A stretch of DNA of 64,000 nt from Micromonospora alfalfae (GCF_022230925.1 NZ_JAKKFH010000025.1:62001-126000), one strand, 5' to 3'; shown: positions 24,401-33,960, numbered from the stretch's first letter. A program made the numbers and translations. The notes: generated by a model from the letters alone, not told the origin.

Positions 24401-25120
24401 CTACCAGCGACACGTGACGATGTCGCCGAAGTCGTTGGGGGACCCCAGGTCGCAGTGGTCGTCGATCCACCCACCGATGTCGCTGATGGTGTCCACGATC
24501 CAGGCGATCGCCGCCTTGATCGCGCCCCAGATGCTGAAGTAGACGACTGTCGTCTCGGGGGTGCCGCCGGCCTCGTCGATGACGTCCTTCGTCGACATGG
24601 CGGCATTGGGCTTCTCGATGATGTCCAGCACCCGTACCCCGGTGGTGTCCTTGCCGGCCAGCAGCGCCTCGACCTGCTCCGGGGTCCGCTCCTTGCCGTC
24701 GTCGACCGCCACTATCGCGCGGTCGATCAGCGCCTCTCGACTGCCGCTGACGGCCTGGGCGATGCCGGTCATCTCGCCCACCGTGAGGTCGTTGCCGAGC
24801 GCCGGCCCGGTGAACCGCCGCACCGAGACGGCACCCGCCGGGTCGATCCGGATCTCGCCGGCCGTGATCATGTCGTCTGCTGCGAACGGCGCCCAGGCGA
24901 ACGTCCACTGCCCGGCGACGCAGCGGAACTGGCCGTACTCCCGGCCCTCGGGCGCGGTGTCGGTACGGACGACTTCGCCGCGCTCGTCGACGTGCTGGAC
25001 CACGCAGTCGGCGCCCTTCTGCGGCGGCTTCTCGGTCTGGGCCACGGCGGCGGAGGACATGGCCAGCACCGTCCCGCTGACCACCCCGATCACCGCGAGG
25101 CGGTGTGCCAAACGACTCAT
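24401..25120 (-). CDS. secreted protein, unknown, paralogue of previous gene
   Basis: 239 residues beginning MSRLAHRLAVIGVVSG, a signal peptide ending near SSAAVAQ. The ATG at 25120 was chosen for its GGAG at 6 bases; an ATG at 25132 is possible. The mature protein has paired Cys (GADCVVQHVDE, GQFRCVAG) and ends WIDDHCDLGSPNDFGDIVTCRW. It shares the LLAGKDTTGV block and overall plan with the downstream gene, 43 bases away. Function unknown. Confidence 0.68.
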   Translation of the reverse strand: MSRLAHRLAVIGVVSGTVLAMSSAAVAQTEKPPQKGADCVVQHVDERGEVVRTDTAPEGREYGQFRCVAGQWTFAWAPFAADDMITAGEIRIDPAGAVSVRRFTGPALGNDLTVGEMTGIAQAVSGSREALIDRAIVAVDDGKERTPEQVEALLAGKDTTGVRVLDIIEKPNAAMSTKDVIDEAGGTPETTVVYFSIWGAIKAAIAWIVDTISDIGGWIDDHCDLGSPNDFGDIVTCRW

Positions 25121-25214
25121 CGAACGCTCCATTCCTGATGCGGAAGAAACTGGTGTCCGAAGAGTGGCGGGGAAGGCTGAAGCGGCCCGGAAACGGCGCT
25201 GAAAGCGGCGTACG

Positions 25215-27980
25215 TCAGTGCAGCCGCGTGGCGTCGAGCTGGTCGAGGTCGGCGCGGATCGCGTCGGCGTCGGCGTCGCCCAGCTCGTCGAGGATGGTCA
25301 GGGCCCGGCGCCACGCGGCACGGGTGGCGGGGAGGTCGCCGAGCGCCCGGTGGCTGCCGCCGAGATTGACGTACGTGCTCGCTTCGGCGTACCTGTCGTT
25401 CACCTGCGTGAAGAGTTCGAGGGCGTGTTCGTAGCAGGCGATGGCGCGCCGGTGGTCGCCGAGCTGGTGGTGGGCGTGGCCGAGGCTGTCCCAGGTGTCG
25501 GCCTGCCCCTGGACGTCGTCCACCTCCTGCAACATCCGCAGCGCCTCGCCGCACGATGCGAGGGCATGGTGGTAGTCGCCGAGCAGCGCTTCCTGCCAAC
25601 CGACAGCGTTGAGGGTGTACCCCTGCCCGGCCCGGTTTCCGGTCCCCCGGAAAAGGGTCAGCGCCCGCCGGGAATGGCGCAGCGCCTGCTGGTGCTGCCC
25701 CTGCCGCTCGGCCAGTTGACCGAGGTTCAGGCAGGTGTGCGCCCGCCCGGCGTCGTCACCGAGGTCGGTGAACAGGTCGAGCGCGCGCCGCAGGTGGTCG
25801 TCGGCCTCGTCGTACCGTCGGAGCCGGGAGCAGGCGAGACCGAGGCTGCGGTGCGCGTGGCCCTGCCCCGCCTGATCCCCGATGCGGGACGCGGCGGCCA
25901 GCGCGATCCGTTGCGTGCCGAGCCAGTCCTGCCAGTGCCCCTGCCGGTGCAGGAAACCGGCGATGGTCCAGGCGAGCCGCCAGGCGTGTCCCTCGAACCC
26001 GGAGCGCGCCGCGAGCGGTATTGCGGCGAGGAGGACGGGGACCTCGGTGGTGAACCACGCCGCCGCGGTCGACCGGCCCCTGCGGCGCTCCAGCGTCACG
26101 CCCGCCGAGGGTGGCGGGAGGCTGATCTCGCTGAAGTGCGGGTGCAGTGCCAGGTCGGCGGCGTGAGCGGTGTGCAGGCAGTGGTCGAGCAGCCGGTGAA
26201 TGGCGGCCCGACGCTCGGCCGGCGGCTCGGCCTCGTCGGCGAGGCTGGCGGCGTACGCGCGCAGCAGGTCGTGGAACGCGTAGCGCCCGTACGTGTGCTC
26301 GGTGAAGAGATTCGCCCGGGTCAGCTCGGTGAGCAGGGAGCCGGCCGCCTGCCCGTCGACACCGGCCAGGCTGGCCACGGCCGGGGCGGAGACGTCCGGG
26401 CCGGGATGCAGGCTCAGCAGCCGGAACAGCCGCGCCGCAGGTGGGCTGAGCGTCCGACACGACCAGGAGAAGACCGCCCGCACGTCGGTGGCCTCGTCGC
26501 CTGCGCGGAAGGCGTCCAGGTCGCCCAGCTCGTCGGCGACGGAAGCCAACGAGAAGTGCCGGTTGGTGGCGGCTCTGGCGGCCACGATGGCCAGGGCGAT
26601 GGGCAGCCGCGCGCACCGGTCGGCGATGGTGTCGGCAGCGGCGGGCTCGGCGGCGACCTGGCGCTCCCCGAGCCGGCGGACCAGCATGTCACGGGCTTCG
26701 CCGGGGCTGAGCAGGTCGAGCGGCACCGGTTGGGCGCTTTCGGTGACGACCAGCGGGATGAGCTGGTCGCGGCTGGTGACGATGGCGAGACAGTCCGGTG
26801 AGCCGGGCAGCAGCGGCCGGACCTGTTCCGCGTCGCGGGCGTTGTCCAGCACCACCAGCACTCGCTTGCCCGCCACCGTCGTGCGGTACAAGCTCGCCAT
26901 CGTGTCCGTGTCGCGGGGCATCCGGGCCACCGGAACGCCGAGCGCCTCCAGGAAGCCGTGCAGCGCTCGCGCCGGTTCGGTAGGTGTGCCCGCCGGGTCG
27001 AAGCCGCGCAGGTTGACGTAGAGCTGCCCGTCGGGGAAGCGCTCGGCCGCGCGGTGCGCCCAGTGCACGGCGAGGGCGGTCTTGCCGACGCCGGCGGTCC
27101 CGGACACCACGACGGCGCCGCCCCGGTCGACCAGCGCGTCGAGGGCCGCGAGCTCCGCGTCGCGTCCGGTGAACGTGGGTACGGGGGGAGGCAACTGCGC
27201 CGCGACCCGCGGTGGTGCCGCCGTGGCCGGTGCGGCGATAGCGGTGTCCTGGCGCAGGATGGCGCACTCCAGGTCGCGTAGCCGCGGACCCGGGTCGAGG
27301 CCGAGGTTCTCCCGCAGGTTGTCGCGCAGCCGCCGGTACGTGGCGACCGCCTCCCCCTGTCGGCCGTCGCGGTACAGGGCGAGCATCAGCTGCGCGTGCA
27401 GGTGCTCGTCGAAGGGGTGCTGTCGGACGAGCCGTTCCAAGCCGGGGACGAGGCTGGCGTGCTCACCGACGGACAGCCGGGCCTCGGCGAGCGATCGTTC
27501 GGCCTCCAACCGTAGGCGTGCCAGGTGTTCGGCCTGCTCCTCAAGCCAGGCCGACCCGGCCACATCGGCCAGCGGTGGGCCCCGCCACAGTGCCACGGCG
27601 GCCGTCAGGTGCCGTACCTGCTCGTTGCGGTCCGTCGAGCGCCGGGCCAGCTCGATGAGGCGTTCGGCGGCCTGGACATCAGTGGAATCCGGCCCGGTGT
27701 CGAGCAGATATCCAGGTTGCCGCGCGACGATCGATCCGGGCTCGCCGAGCACCCCGCGTAGGTAGGAGACGTGGCGTTGCAACGTGTTCGCCGCGGTGGC
27801 CGGTAGCTGGTCGCCCCAGACCACGTCGATGAGCCGGTCGATGCTGACGACACGGCCCGCGTTCAGCGCCAACGTGGCCAGTACCGCTTTGCGGCGCACG
27901 CCGTTCACCGCCTGCGGACTGCCGCCGACGACCACCTCCACCGGCCCGAGCAGCCTGACGCGCACGCCCGTACCAACCAT
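25215..27980 (-). CDS. AfsR/SARP-type regulator: wHTH-BTAD-NB-ARC-TPR
   Basis: Large regulator of about 921 residues. An OmpR-like winged helix is at about 8-100 (VRLLGPVEVVVGGSPQAV, VWGDQLPATAANTLQRHVSYL), then the BTAD domain to about 245. An NB-ARC ATPase with Walker A GTAGVGKTALAVHWAHR is near 293-308 and Walker B KRVLVVLDNARD near 370. The C-terminal third is TPR repeats (several GDHRRAIACYEHALELF-type units). SARP proteins bind direct repeats near -35 and activate secondary-metabolite or developmental genes. No biosynthetic cluster is adjacent; the nearest candidates are the two secreted paralogues downstream. A GTG at 27989 is an alternative start. Confidence 0.88.
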   Translation of the reverse strand: MVGTGVRVRLLGPVEVVVGGSPQAVNGVRRKAVLATLALNAGRVVSIDRLIDVVWGDQLPATAANTLQRHVSYLRGVLGEPGSIVARQPGYLLDTGPDSTDVQAAERLIELARRSTDRNEQVRHLTAAVALWRGPPLADVAGSAWLEEQAEHLARLRLEAERSLAEARLSVGEHASLVPGLERLVRQHPFDEHLHAQLMLALYRDGRQGEAVATYRRLRDNLRENLGLDPGPRLRDLECAILRQDTAIAAPATAAPPRVAAQLPPPVPTFTGRDAELAALDALVDRGGAVVVSGTAGVGKTALAVHWAHRAAERFPDGQLYVNLRGFDPAGTPTEPARALHGFLEALGVPVARMPRDTDTMASLYRTTVAGKRVLVVLDNARDAEQVRPLLPGSPDCLAIVTSRDQLIPLVVTESAQPVPLDLLSPGEARDMLVRRLGERQVAAEPAAADTIADRCARLPIALAIVAARAATNRHFSLASVADELGDLDAFRAGDEATDVRAVFSWSCRTLSPPAARLFRLLSLHPGPDVSAPAVASLAGVDGQAAGSLLTELTRANLFTEHTYGRYAFHDLLRAYAASLADEAEPPAERRAAIHRLLDHCLHTAHAADLALHPHFSEISLPPPSAGVTLERRRGRSTAAAWFTTEVPVLLAAIPLAARSGFEGHAWRLAWTIAGFLHRQGHWQDWLGTQRIALAAASRIGDQAGQGHAHRSLGLACSRLRRYDEADDHLRRALDLFTDLGDDAGRAHTCLNLGQLAERQGQHQQALRHSRRALTLFRGTGNRAGQGYTLNAVGWQEALLGDYHHALASCGEALRMLQEVDDVQGQADTWDSLGHAHHQLGDHRRAIACYEHALELFTQVNDRYAEASTYVNLGGSHRALGDLPATRAAWRRALTILDELGDADADAIRADLDQLDATRLH

Positions 27981-28117
27981 CGAAATCACCGAATCAAACT
28001 AACGTCCCCAGCCCAGCAAACTCGATCTATTCGTCGCGTAATGGACACGATCCACGGGGCACCAGAAACGGACTCCGGGAGCTACCGTCTAGCGCACTAC
28101 GGCAGGGAGGTGCGCCA

Positions 28118-29038
28118 ATGGGCCATCGGCTGCGGCGCGTCGCGATGCTGCTGCTCGGTGCCGTGTTGCTGGGTACGGTCGGCCTGAGCCTCGGTTCCTG
28201 GTACGGCGGTCGCGGTGTCACGCCGCCCAGCGACGACCAGGCGCAGAGCCTGGCAGCGCACCTGCTTCCTGGCGCGGTGCCGGGCGACTCGAGTCTGGTC
28301 GAGCACGGCTACCGGTGGGGCGTCAGTCTCGCTGCCGACGACCTGGGCTCGGGCCACACGTCCTTCTGGTACCACGATGGTGACGACTGTGGGCTCGCCG
28401 AGAAGCTGCGGCGCAGCGCCGTGACGCAGGGGTGGCAGGGCCTCCGCCGCGTCCCTGGCTACCTGTGCGACGGCTGGCGGGCCGAGCGCGACGGACTGAC
28501 GGTCACGCTCGACTATTCGGCGAGCGGAGCAGAGCTGACCATCGCACCGGCCGCTCCCGGCAAGTTCCTACCCAGCACGGTCGCTGGCACCCTCGCGGGC
28601 GCCGCAGCCGGCGCGGCGCTGTTCGGGTGGGTGGCACGGCGACGTCGACCCGTACGCCTGCTGGTCTGCACCCTGGTGACGGCTGGCCTCCTCCCGGGCG
28701 TCGCCCTCACCTGGACGGCCCTGGGCCCGGGCATCGTCACCGAGCCGGTCTGGCCCGTCTGGCCCGCTCTCGCTGCCCTGCTGGTGCCCCTGTGGCTCGT
28801 GCTCCTCCTGGTCGGCGTGTATGCCTTCCCGAAACGCGAGACCGAGACCGACTCCAGCTCTCGGGTCACGGCGGTGGTGGTGAGTGTCGCGTGCGCGCTG
28901 GCCCCCGTGGTGATGGTCGCCGCGCTGCTCTTCATGTTCGTTCGAGCGCAGCCCGACCGTCCGACTGCCGTCGACCCCGTCGTGCCGTGGCCGACGACCG
29001 AAGGCGCCAACGTCCAACCGTCCCCGTCCTTCCGATAG
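28118..29038 (+). CDS. membrane protein, unknown
   Basis: 306 residues. An N-terminal signal-anchor (VAMLLLGAVLLGTVGLSLGS) is followed by an extracytoplasmic domain to about 145 with a Cys pair (DDCGLAEKL, GYLCDGWRAERDG). Four further helices follow (about 150-290). No family recognised. GGGAGG stands 8 bases before the ATG. Confidence 0.66.
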   Translation: MGHRLRRVAMLLLGAVLLGTVGLSLGSWYGGRGVTPPSDDQAQSLAAHLLPGAVPGDSSLVEHGYRWGVSLAADDLGSGHTSFWYHDGDDCGLAEKLRRSAVTQGWQGLRRVPGYLCDGWRAERDGLTVTLDYSASGAELTIAPAAPGKFLPSTVAGTLAGAAAGAALFGWVARRRRPVRLLVCTLVTAGLLPGVALTWTALGPGIVTEPVWPVWPALAALLVPLWLVLLLVGVYAFPKRETETDSSSRVTAVVVSVACALAPVVMVAALLFMFVRAQPDRPTAVDPVVPWPTTEGANVQPSPSFR

Positions 29039-29118
29039 GTGCCAGAACTTCAATGCACGATCTGGATCAGGGATGGCCGTAGGCTGGCCTCGCCCACGAG
29101 TCGCCGATGGAGGGCGCT

Positions 29119-29739
29119 GTGACCACACGTAACGGCAAGGTGATCGCCGACCAGACCATCTTCGCCGACGGGTACTCGGCCGGGCTGAACCAGAGCGAGG
29201 AACGCCCGTTCGGCGACGACGGTGGTGACGGCTGGGGCCGTGGGCTGCACGCCTGGATGTTCGACGCCGCCGAGGAGAACCAGGCCGAGCTCGAACTGAG
29301 CAACGCCGCCTCAGCGGTCATCATGGGCCGCAACATGTTCGGCCCGGTGCGCGGCGGATGGGATCGGCAGTGGAACGGCTGGTGGGGTGACGACCCACCG
29401 TTCCACAAGCCGGTGTTCGTGCTCACCCATCACGCACGCGAGCCACAGCCGATGACGGGCGACACCACCTTCCACTTCGTCACCGACGGGATCGAGTCGG
29501 CGCTCGCGCAGGCTCGCGCGGCGGCCGGTGGCGGCGACATCCTGATCCACGGCGGTGCGACCACCATCAACCAGTACCTCGCCGCCGGTCTGGTCGACGA
29601 GCTGCGGCTGCACATCGTGCCGGGCACCCTCGGCGCCGGCGTCCGGCTGTTCGAGGGCGTCCCGCCGCTGAACCTCGAACAGGTGACGGCGCGTGCGGCG
29701 AGCACGGTCCTGCACGTCACCTACCGCGTGCTCTCCTGA
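29119..29739 (+). CDS. dihydrofolate reductase-family (RibD C-terminal-like) protein
   Basis: 206-residue protein of the RibD_C/DHFR-like fold. Typical parts are IFADGYSAG at the N-terminus, SAVIMGRNMFGPV, PVFVLTHHAREP and DILIHGGATTINQYLAAGLVDELRLHIVP. These actinobacterial proteins are NADPH-dependent reductases of mostly unknown substrate and not the folate enzyme itself. The GTG at 29119 is preferred because GGAGG lies 5 bases upstream. The next gene starts 16 bases after its stop. Confidence 0.83.
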   Translation: MTTRNGKVIADQTIFADGYSAGLNQSEERPFGDDGGDGWGRGLHAWMFDAAEENQAELELSNAASAVIMGRNMFGPVRGGWDRQWNGWWGDDPPFHKPVFVLTHHAREPQPMTGDTTFHFVTDGIESALAQARAAAGGGDILIHGGATTINQYLAAGLVDELRLHIVPGTLGAGVRLFEGVPPLNLEQVTARAASTVLHVTYRVLS

Positions 29740-29755
29740 ACCGACGGAGGATGCG

Positions 29756-30208
29756 TTGTCTGCCATCGCGTCACTGACAGTGATCCCCAGGGACAGCATC
29801 ACCGAGCTGGCTCGCCTGGCCCGCACATCGCCATCGTCGTTCCGCGCGTACCTGGCCGAACACGGGAGCAGGGCGCGGCAGGAGTACGACTGGTCCGGCT
29901 ACTGCATGCTGTACGTCCTGACCTATCTGGAGGAACGCGGCATCGACCTGGAACCGCCGGAGTTGCATGCCGAGTCGGAGGCCATCAACAGCGCGTACGG
30001 CCTGACCACGCTCATCACTCCAGCCCCGCGGTTCCTGGCCCAGCTCGATCCCGGCGCGCACCGCGAAGAGGAGTTGACCGCCCACTTCGAGGACATGGGG
30101 ATGGACTTCGAGGAGAGCGGCACAGTCGGTCTGGACACGCTGAGGCTGTTGCGCGACAGCATCTCCGAACTCAGCGACGACGACGTGTTGCTGCTGCACA
30201 TCGGCTGA
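29756..30208 (+). CDS. small acidic protein, unknown (TTG start)
   Basis: 150 residues, acidic. The start is taken as TTG at 29756 because GGAGG lies exactly 5 bases before it and no nearby ATG or GTG in frame has a site. It contains EYDWSGYCMLYVLTYLEERG and a C-terminal SISELSDDDVLLLHIG. No family recognised. Probably co-transcribed with the reductase-family gene. Confidence 0.55.
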   Translation: MSAIASLTVIPRDSITELARLARTSPSSFRAYLAEHGSRARQEYDWSGYCMLYVLTYLEERGIDLEPPELHAESEAINSAYGLTTLITPAPRFLAQLDPGAHREEELTAHFEDMGMDFEESGTVGLDTLRLLRDSISELSDDDVLLLHIG

Positions 30209-30238
30209 GGGCGACGGCTGTCGTCGGATGCCCGGCGA

Positions 30239-30802
30239 CTACCGGGACCGTCTGTCGCGGCGGGTGAGGGACCGACCGGCCGCGTCCTGAACGGCGACTG
30301 AAACCGAGTTCTTGCCAGACCAGTCCGGGCCGGTTGGTGCGGCCTGCACCACGAAGCGCCTGGACCCGTCGGAGCCGTGGACCTTGAGAGGCACCAGTTC
30401 GGCGTTGCGGAAGCGGGCCTGGACATCGCCGCCGTCCGCGGCCACCTCCGCTCGGGCGGCCGCGGCGGGGAGCATGCCGAAGAGGATCGGGGCGGCGGCG
30501 CCGCGGAGCGTACGGACGCTGAGCTCGTAGTTCTGCAGAACTCCGGACTCGGTGCAGGTGCGTTCCACTGTCGCGCCGTCCTGACGCAGGTAGAGACACT
30601 CGCCCCAGGTGCTTTCCCGAACCTGGACCACCGACCAGTTCACGCCGCCGGTCGTGCCTTCGGTGAGTAACCGGGGACCGGTGACGGCGGGCCGACGCCC
30701 GTCCCAGCCCTCCCAGTTGAGGCCGCCGACCACGGCGAGACCACCGAACACCACCACGATGGCCACCACGGTGCGGGTGCGGCTAGTAGACAAGCAGATC
30801 AC
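30239..30802 (-). CDS. single-pass membrane/exported protein, paralogue of upstream gene
   Basis: 187 residues: one N-terminal membrane helix (about 10-29) and an extracytoplasmic domain with Cys in TWGECLYL and VERTCTES. The segment PILFGMLPAAAARAEV corresponds to AILYGIVPAAATSIQI in the gene just upstream, so the pair is a tandem duplication that has diverged. It overlaps that gene by 20 bases. A TTG a few codons downstream of the GTG is an alternative start. Confidence 0.6.
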   Translation of the reverse strand: MICLSTSRTRTVVAIVVVFGGLAVVGGLNWEGWDGRRPAVTGPRLLTEGTTGGVNWSVVQVRESTWGECLYLRQDGATVERTCTESGVLQNYELSVRTLRGAAAPILFGMLPAAAARAEVAADGGDVQARFRNAELVPLKVHGSDGSRRFVVQAAPTGPDWSGKNSVSVAVQDAAGRSLTRRDRRSR

Positions 30803-31331
30803 CGCCTTGCGCGTCGTGCAGCCGCAGCGACACGACCTCGACCCGGTCGCCGGCGTCGGGTACGTACACGGCGTAGACCCGGTAGGCGTCGTGACCCGAT
30901 GCGATGGTGGCCGCCTCGCGTGGCGTTCCGTCGCTCAGGGTGATCTGGATTGACGTGGCGGCGGCCGGCACGATGCCGTAGAGGATCGCCTCCGGCAGGC
31001 GCCGGCCCAGACGCTCCGAGTGGACCTGCTCGGCCCGCCCACCAGCCAGCCAGCCGTCGCCGTCTGCCACCCGTGGCCAGGCGCAGTCCTTGCCCGCCTC
31101 TCGCCAGTTGACGTACGGGTCGGAGAACGTCTCCCGCTCAAGTTTGGCGCAGCGGACATCGAACGAACCGGTGACCCGGAGCCGGTAGTTGTCGCCCTCG
31201 TCGAGGGTGAAGAAAGCGACGTTGCTCTTCCACCGGTCACCGACGGCGAGATAGGTCCAGCCGGAGACCGCCAGCAGAACGAGAAGGACGATGAGGCCCC
31301 GGCGTACGGCCTTGCGCGGTGCGGCGGTCAT
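30783..31331 (-). CDS. single-pass membrane/exported protein, unknown
   Basis: 182 residues starting MTAAPRKAVRRGLIVLLVLL after a GAGGAG site at 6 bases. One membrane helix (about 12-32), then an extracytoplasmic domain with two Cys (DVRCAKLE, GKDCAWP). The C-terminal half shares the ILYG-PAAA block with the downstream overlapping gene. Function unknown. Confidence 0.62.
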   Translation of the reverse strand: MTAAPRKAVRRGLIVLLVLLAVSGWTYLAVGDRWKSNVAFFTLDEGDNYRLRVTGSFDVRCAKLERETFSDPYVNWREAGKDCAWPRVADGDGWLAGGRAEQVHSERLGRRLPEAILYGIVPAAATSIQITLSDGTPREAATIASGHDAYRVYAVYVPDAGDRVEVVSLRLHDAQGGDLLVY

Positions 31332-31504
31332 GCGGCGCTCCTCGGTGGGTGTGACGCACTCAAGGTAGCGCCGACGCACCAGCGTCTCGGGGAGACCGAA
31401 TGCCTACCCTGTCAGCTCGCCGTGCCAGGCCAGACCGTGACACGAATCTTCCACCCGCCGCTCATGGGCTCGACGAACTCGACGACTGCGACATGCAGGT
31501 CGCC

Positions 31505-32011
31505 CTACGTGCGAACGCAGTACCGACTCCCCTTGGCGAATCTTGAGTTGCTCGTCGCGAAGCTGTTGAGCTGCGAGATGCAGTCCTGTCGCTGCGGTGC
31601 ACCGGGCTTGTCCCACTTCGCCAGACCGGACCAGGCCGGGTAGCTCTGCAACAAAGTTCCGGCGTAGTAGATATCGATGCTCGGGTCCGGGGCCGTGGCG
31701 ACCTTCGGTGGGTCCGCGTCGAGGTCGACACCGTTGTTGGCGAAGAGCACCTCGTACGGCCCCGCGCCCGCTCGGTCGACCGGACCGGGACGCGTTGGCG
31801 TCGTCCCCGCTGAACTGGGCGCGATGGAAGGCGTCGAAGTCGCCCCGGTGGACGTCTGCTGACCGCCGTCCGCGCCGAAGCCGCCGATCTGGTGCACAAA
31901 GGCCGCGGCACCCACGATCGCGGTGATCAGGGCTGCGATGGCGGTGAGCATCCCGGCCATCGTCTGCCAGAACGGCTCCCGTCGACCGGAGCCGTGCTGC
32001 GGATCAGTCAC
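31505..32011 (-). CDS. single-pass membrane protein, unknown
   Basis: 168 residues. The GTG at 32011 follows AAGGAAAG. A short cytoplasmic N-terminus, one helix (MLTAIAALITAIVGAAAFV), a Ser/Thr/Pro-rich linker and a domain with two Cys (RQDCISQLN, SRYCVRT) that probably form a disulfide outside the membrane. No family recognised. The stretch 31332-31504 has no gene. Confidence 0.6.
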   Translation of the reverse strand: MTDPQHGSGRREPFWQTMAGMLTAIAALITAIVGAAAFVHQIGGFGADGGQQTSTGATSTPSIAPSSAGTTPTRPGPVDRAGAGPYEVLFANNGVDLDADPPKVATAPDPSIDIYYAGTLLQSYPAWSGLAKWDKPGAPQRQDCISQLNSFATSNSRFAKGSRYCVRT

Positions 32012-32128
32012 GCTCTTTCCTTCCGCTACCTGGCACTCGCGCTGATCATCGCATGACCACGCCACTCGTCGATGCCTCCGGCCAACGCCTTTGATGTGAT
32101 GGACATCGACAGTCGTAGGATGCCCGCC

Positions 32129-32545
32129 GTGGGATACACGGTGTGGCCGTCAGGCCGTTTGCATCTACCGGAGTCGGACGACACCGCCGCGGTCGCCGCC
32201 GCCAAAGCCGCCATGGCTGAACATTCTGTTTGGTACAGACCCGATGCGTCTCCGTCGGATGACACGCTTGTCGACATAGCGTGCGAGGCCAGGGCCTCGA
32301 TCACCCGTGACGGGGACTGGATCGAGTTCAATCATGACGACGAGGGCGACCCCAAGTGGTCGAACCAGGCCACGGCCTTCTACGTCGGGATCGCGCCGTT
32401 CGTTCGCTCCGGCACGGTCCAGATTCAGGGCGAGGACGGTACCCGCTGGTCCTACGCCTACGCGAACGGGCAGATCACCCAACAGGGTTGGAACGGTTGG
32501 GACGGATCCGTCGAGCCGTTCGGCGATTATGTGGACCACCCGTAG
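32129..32545 (+). CDS. hypothetical protein
   Basis: 138 residues; the GTG at 32129 is chosen for TAGGA at 8 bases; ATG at 32120 is possible. Begins MGYTVWPSGRLHLPESDD and ends with Trp/Gly-rich QGWNGWDGSVEPFGDYV. No membrane helix, no known motif. Tail-to-tail with the kinase-like gene. Confidence 0.55.
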   Translation: MGYTVWPSGRLHLPESDDTAAVAAAKAAMAEHSVWYRPDASPSDDTLVDIACEARASITRDGDWIEFNHDDEGDPKWSNQATAFYVGIAPFVRSGTVQIQGEDGTRWSYAYANGQITQQGWNGWDGSVEPFGDYVDHP

Positions 32546-32551
32546 GCGCTG

Positions 32552-33262
32552 TCACTCACCGGCCGCCCGGACTTCGGAGTGCGGGTCTTCTCGCCGGGGA
32601 GTCTCCCAGACCGGCCGCTGGGGCTCGTCGTTGTGCACGACGATGTCGGCGTTCCGGATGGGGCGAGCCGTAGCGAAGTAGAGCTGCTGCGAGGGGATGT
32701 AACGCTCGCGCCAGCGCCGCTCGATATCGACCCGGCTCGACACCCGGCGCTCTCGGATCACGGCACGGTCCACTGTCTTCTCGAGTGCCGTCGACACGAA
32801 GACGCGCAGGTCCCACCGGTCGACCAGTTCCGGGCGCAGGAGGAAGACGCCGTCGAAGACGAGCACGGCGTCGGCCGGGGCGGTCGTGACCGGCGGGGAC
32901 AGCACGGCATCCGCGTTGCGGTCGTAGACAGCGGGCTGGAAGCGCCGATCTCCGCCCGGCCCCAGCGGATCGAGCAGCACCCGGTTCAGCGCCGCGTAGT
33001 CGTGGGTGTCGTAGTAGCAACCTTCGGCCGAGTACTCACCGCGCGGGTAACGCTGCGCCCGGGGGAAGAGGAAGTCGTCGATAGTCGCGCGGATGACGTC
33101 GCGGCCCTTCTCGCGCAGGACGACGGCCAGCTCATCGGCGAGGGTGGTCTTCCCGGCGGCGGGCGGCCCGTCGATGGCGACCCGCGTCGGGTGGGCGACA
33201 GCGACGGACCCGACCACCTCAGCCAGGTGCCCGAGCAACTCGTCACGAGTGCCTTGAACCAT
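32552..33262 (-). CDS. uridine kinase-like P-loop NTPase
   Basis: 236-residue P-loop kinase related to uridine kinase/phosphoribulokinase. Walker A is IDGPPAAGKTTLADEL (about 29-44), the acid pair is in ATIDDFLFPRAQRYPRG, and Walker B is AVLVFDGVFLLRPEL. The RVSSRVDIERRWRERYIPSQ region fits the LID. It lacks neighbouring pyrimidine genes, so the nucleoside substrate is inferred only. GGGGAG precedes the ATG. Confidence 0.8.
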   Translation of the reverse strand: MVQGTRDELLGHLAEVVGSVAVAHPTRVAIDGPPAAGKTTLADELAVVLREKGRDVIRATIDDFLFPRAQRYPRGEYSAEGCYYDTHDYAALNRVLLDPLGPGGDRRFQPAVYDRNADAVLSPPVTTAPADAVLVFDGVFLLRPELVDRWDLRVFVSTALEKTVDRAVIRERRVSSRVDIERRWRERYIPSQQLYFATARPIRNADIVVHNDEPQRPVWETPRREDPHSEVRAAGE

Positions 33263-33318
33263 GACTCCCCGTCCTCACGACATCCATCAAGGTCGTTCAC
33301 ATCACGTACGGTCTGGCG

Positions 33319-33960
33319 ATGATGGCACGGATCCTGGCGCACCTTCGCCCACCGCTCGTCGTGTGCGGACAACTGGTTGCCCTGGTGTTGCTCACCCTGG
33401 ACGCGCGCCGTGAATGGAGTGCGTACGGGCTTGTCGTGCTGCTCCTGTTGCTCGGTGCGCTTGCCGCGATACCAGCGGCGTTGGTCGACTCGCCGAGGTT
33501 CCGGCCGATCAGCCTGGTCGCACAGACCGTCGGAGCCGGCGTCGTCGCGCTGGCTCTCCACGACTCGACCGACAAGCGGGCCCTCTGGGTGTACGCACTG
33601 TCCGCCCTGGTCGCGGTGATCGCGCCGGTCAGCCGGCCAGGGCTCGGCCGGGCGACGGTGATCGGCGTGGGCTCGGCGCTGGCGCTCACCATCGGCGTGT
33701 CGGCTCCAGCACTGGCCTGGGATGGTGGTCAGCCCGAGGCGGTGGTCTGCGTGCCGCAGGGGGATTCCGCTGAGGAGCTGGTGCGCGAGAGCCACCGCTT
33801 CGACCCGAACAACGTGGTTGCGGGCTTCGGGTCAGAAGGGCCGCAAGCGCCGTGCCTGGAAGTGTTCTTCGACCCCGGTGCCACCGACGGCGACGCCGAC
33901 GACGTCGTCCGCCGCTACTCCGAGGACCCGAGGGTCTCCTCCGTCAGCCGGACACGCTGA
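33319..33960 (+). CDS. membrane protein with extracytoplasmic C-terminus, unknown
   Basis: 213 residues with four to five membrane helices in the first 130. A soluble tail with one probable disulfide follows (VVCVPQGDS, QAPCLEVFF), ending in DDVVRRYSEDPRVSSVSRTR, reminiscent of substrate-interacting FtsX-like tails but too short to assign. TACGGT at 33307-33312 ends 6 bases before the ATG, so probably leaderless. Confidence 0.6.
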   Translation: MMARILAHLRPPLVVCGQLVALVLLTLDARREWSAYGLVVLLLLLGALAAIPAALVDSPRFRPISLVAQTVGAGVVALALHDSTDKRALWVYALSALVAVIAPVSRPGLGRATVIGVGSALALTIGVSAPALAWDGGQPEAVVCVPQGDSAEELVRESHRFDPNNVVAGFGSEGPQAPCLEVFFDPGATDGDADDVVRRYSEDPRVSSVSRTR

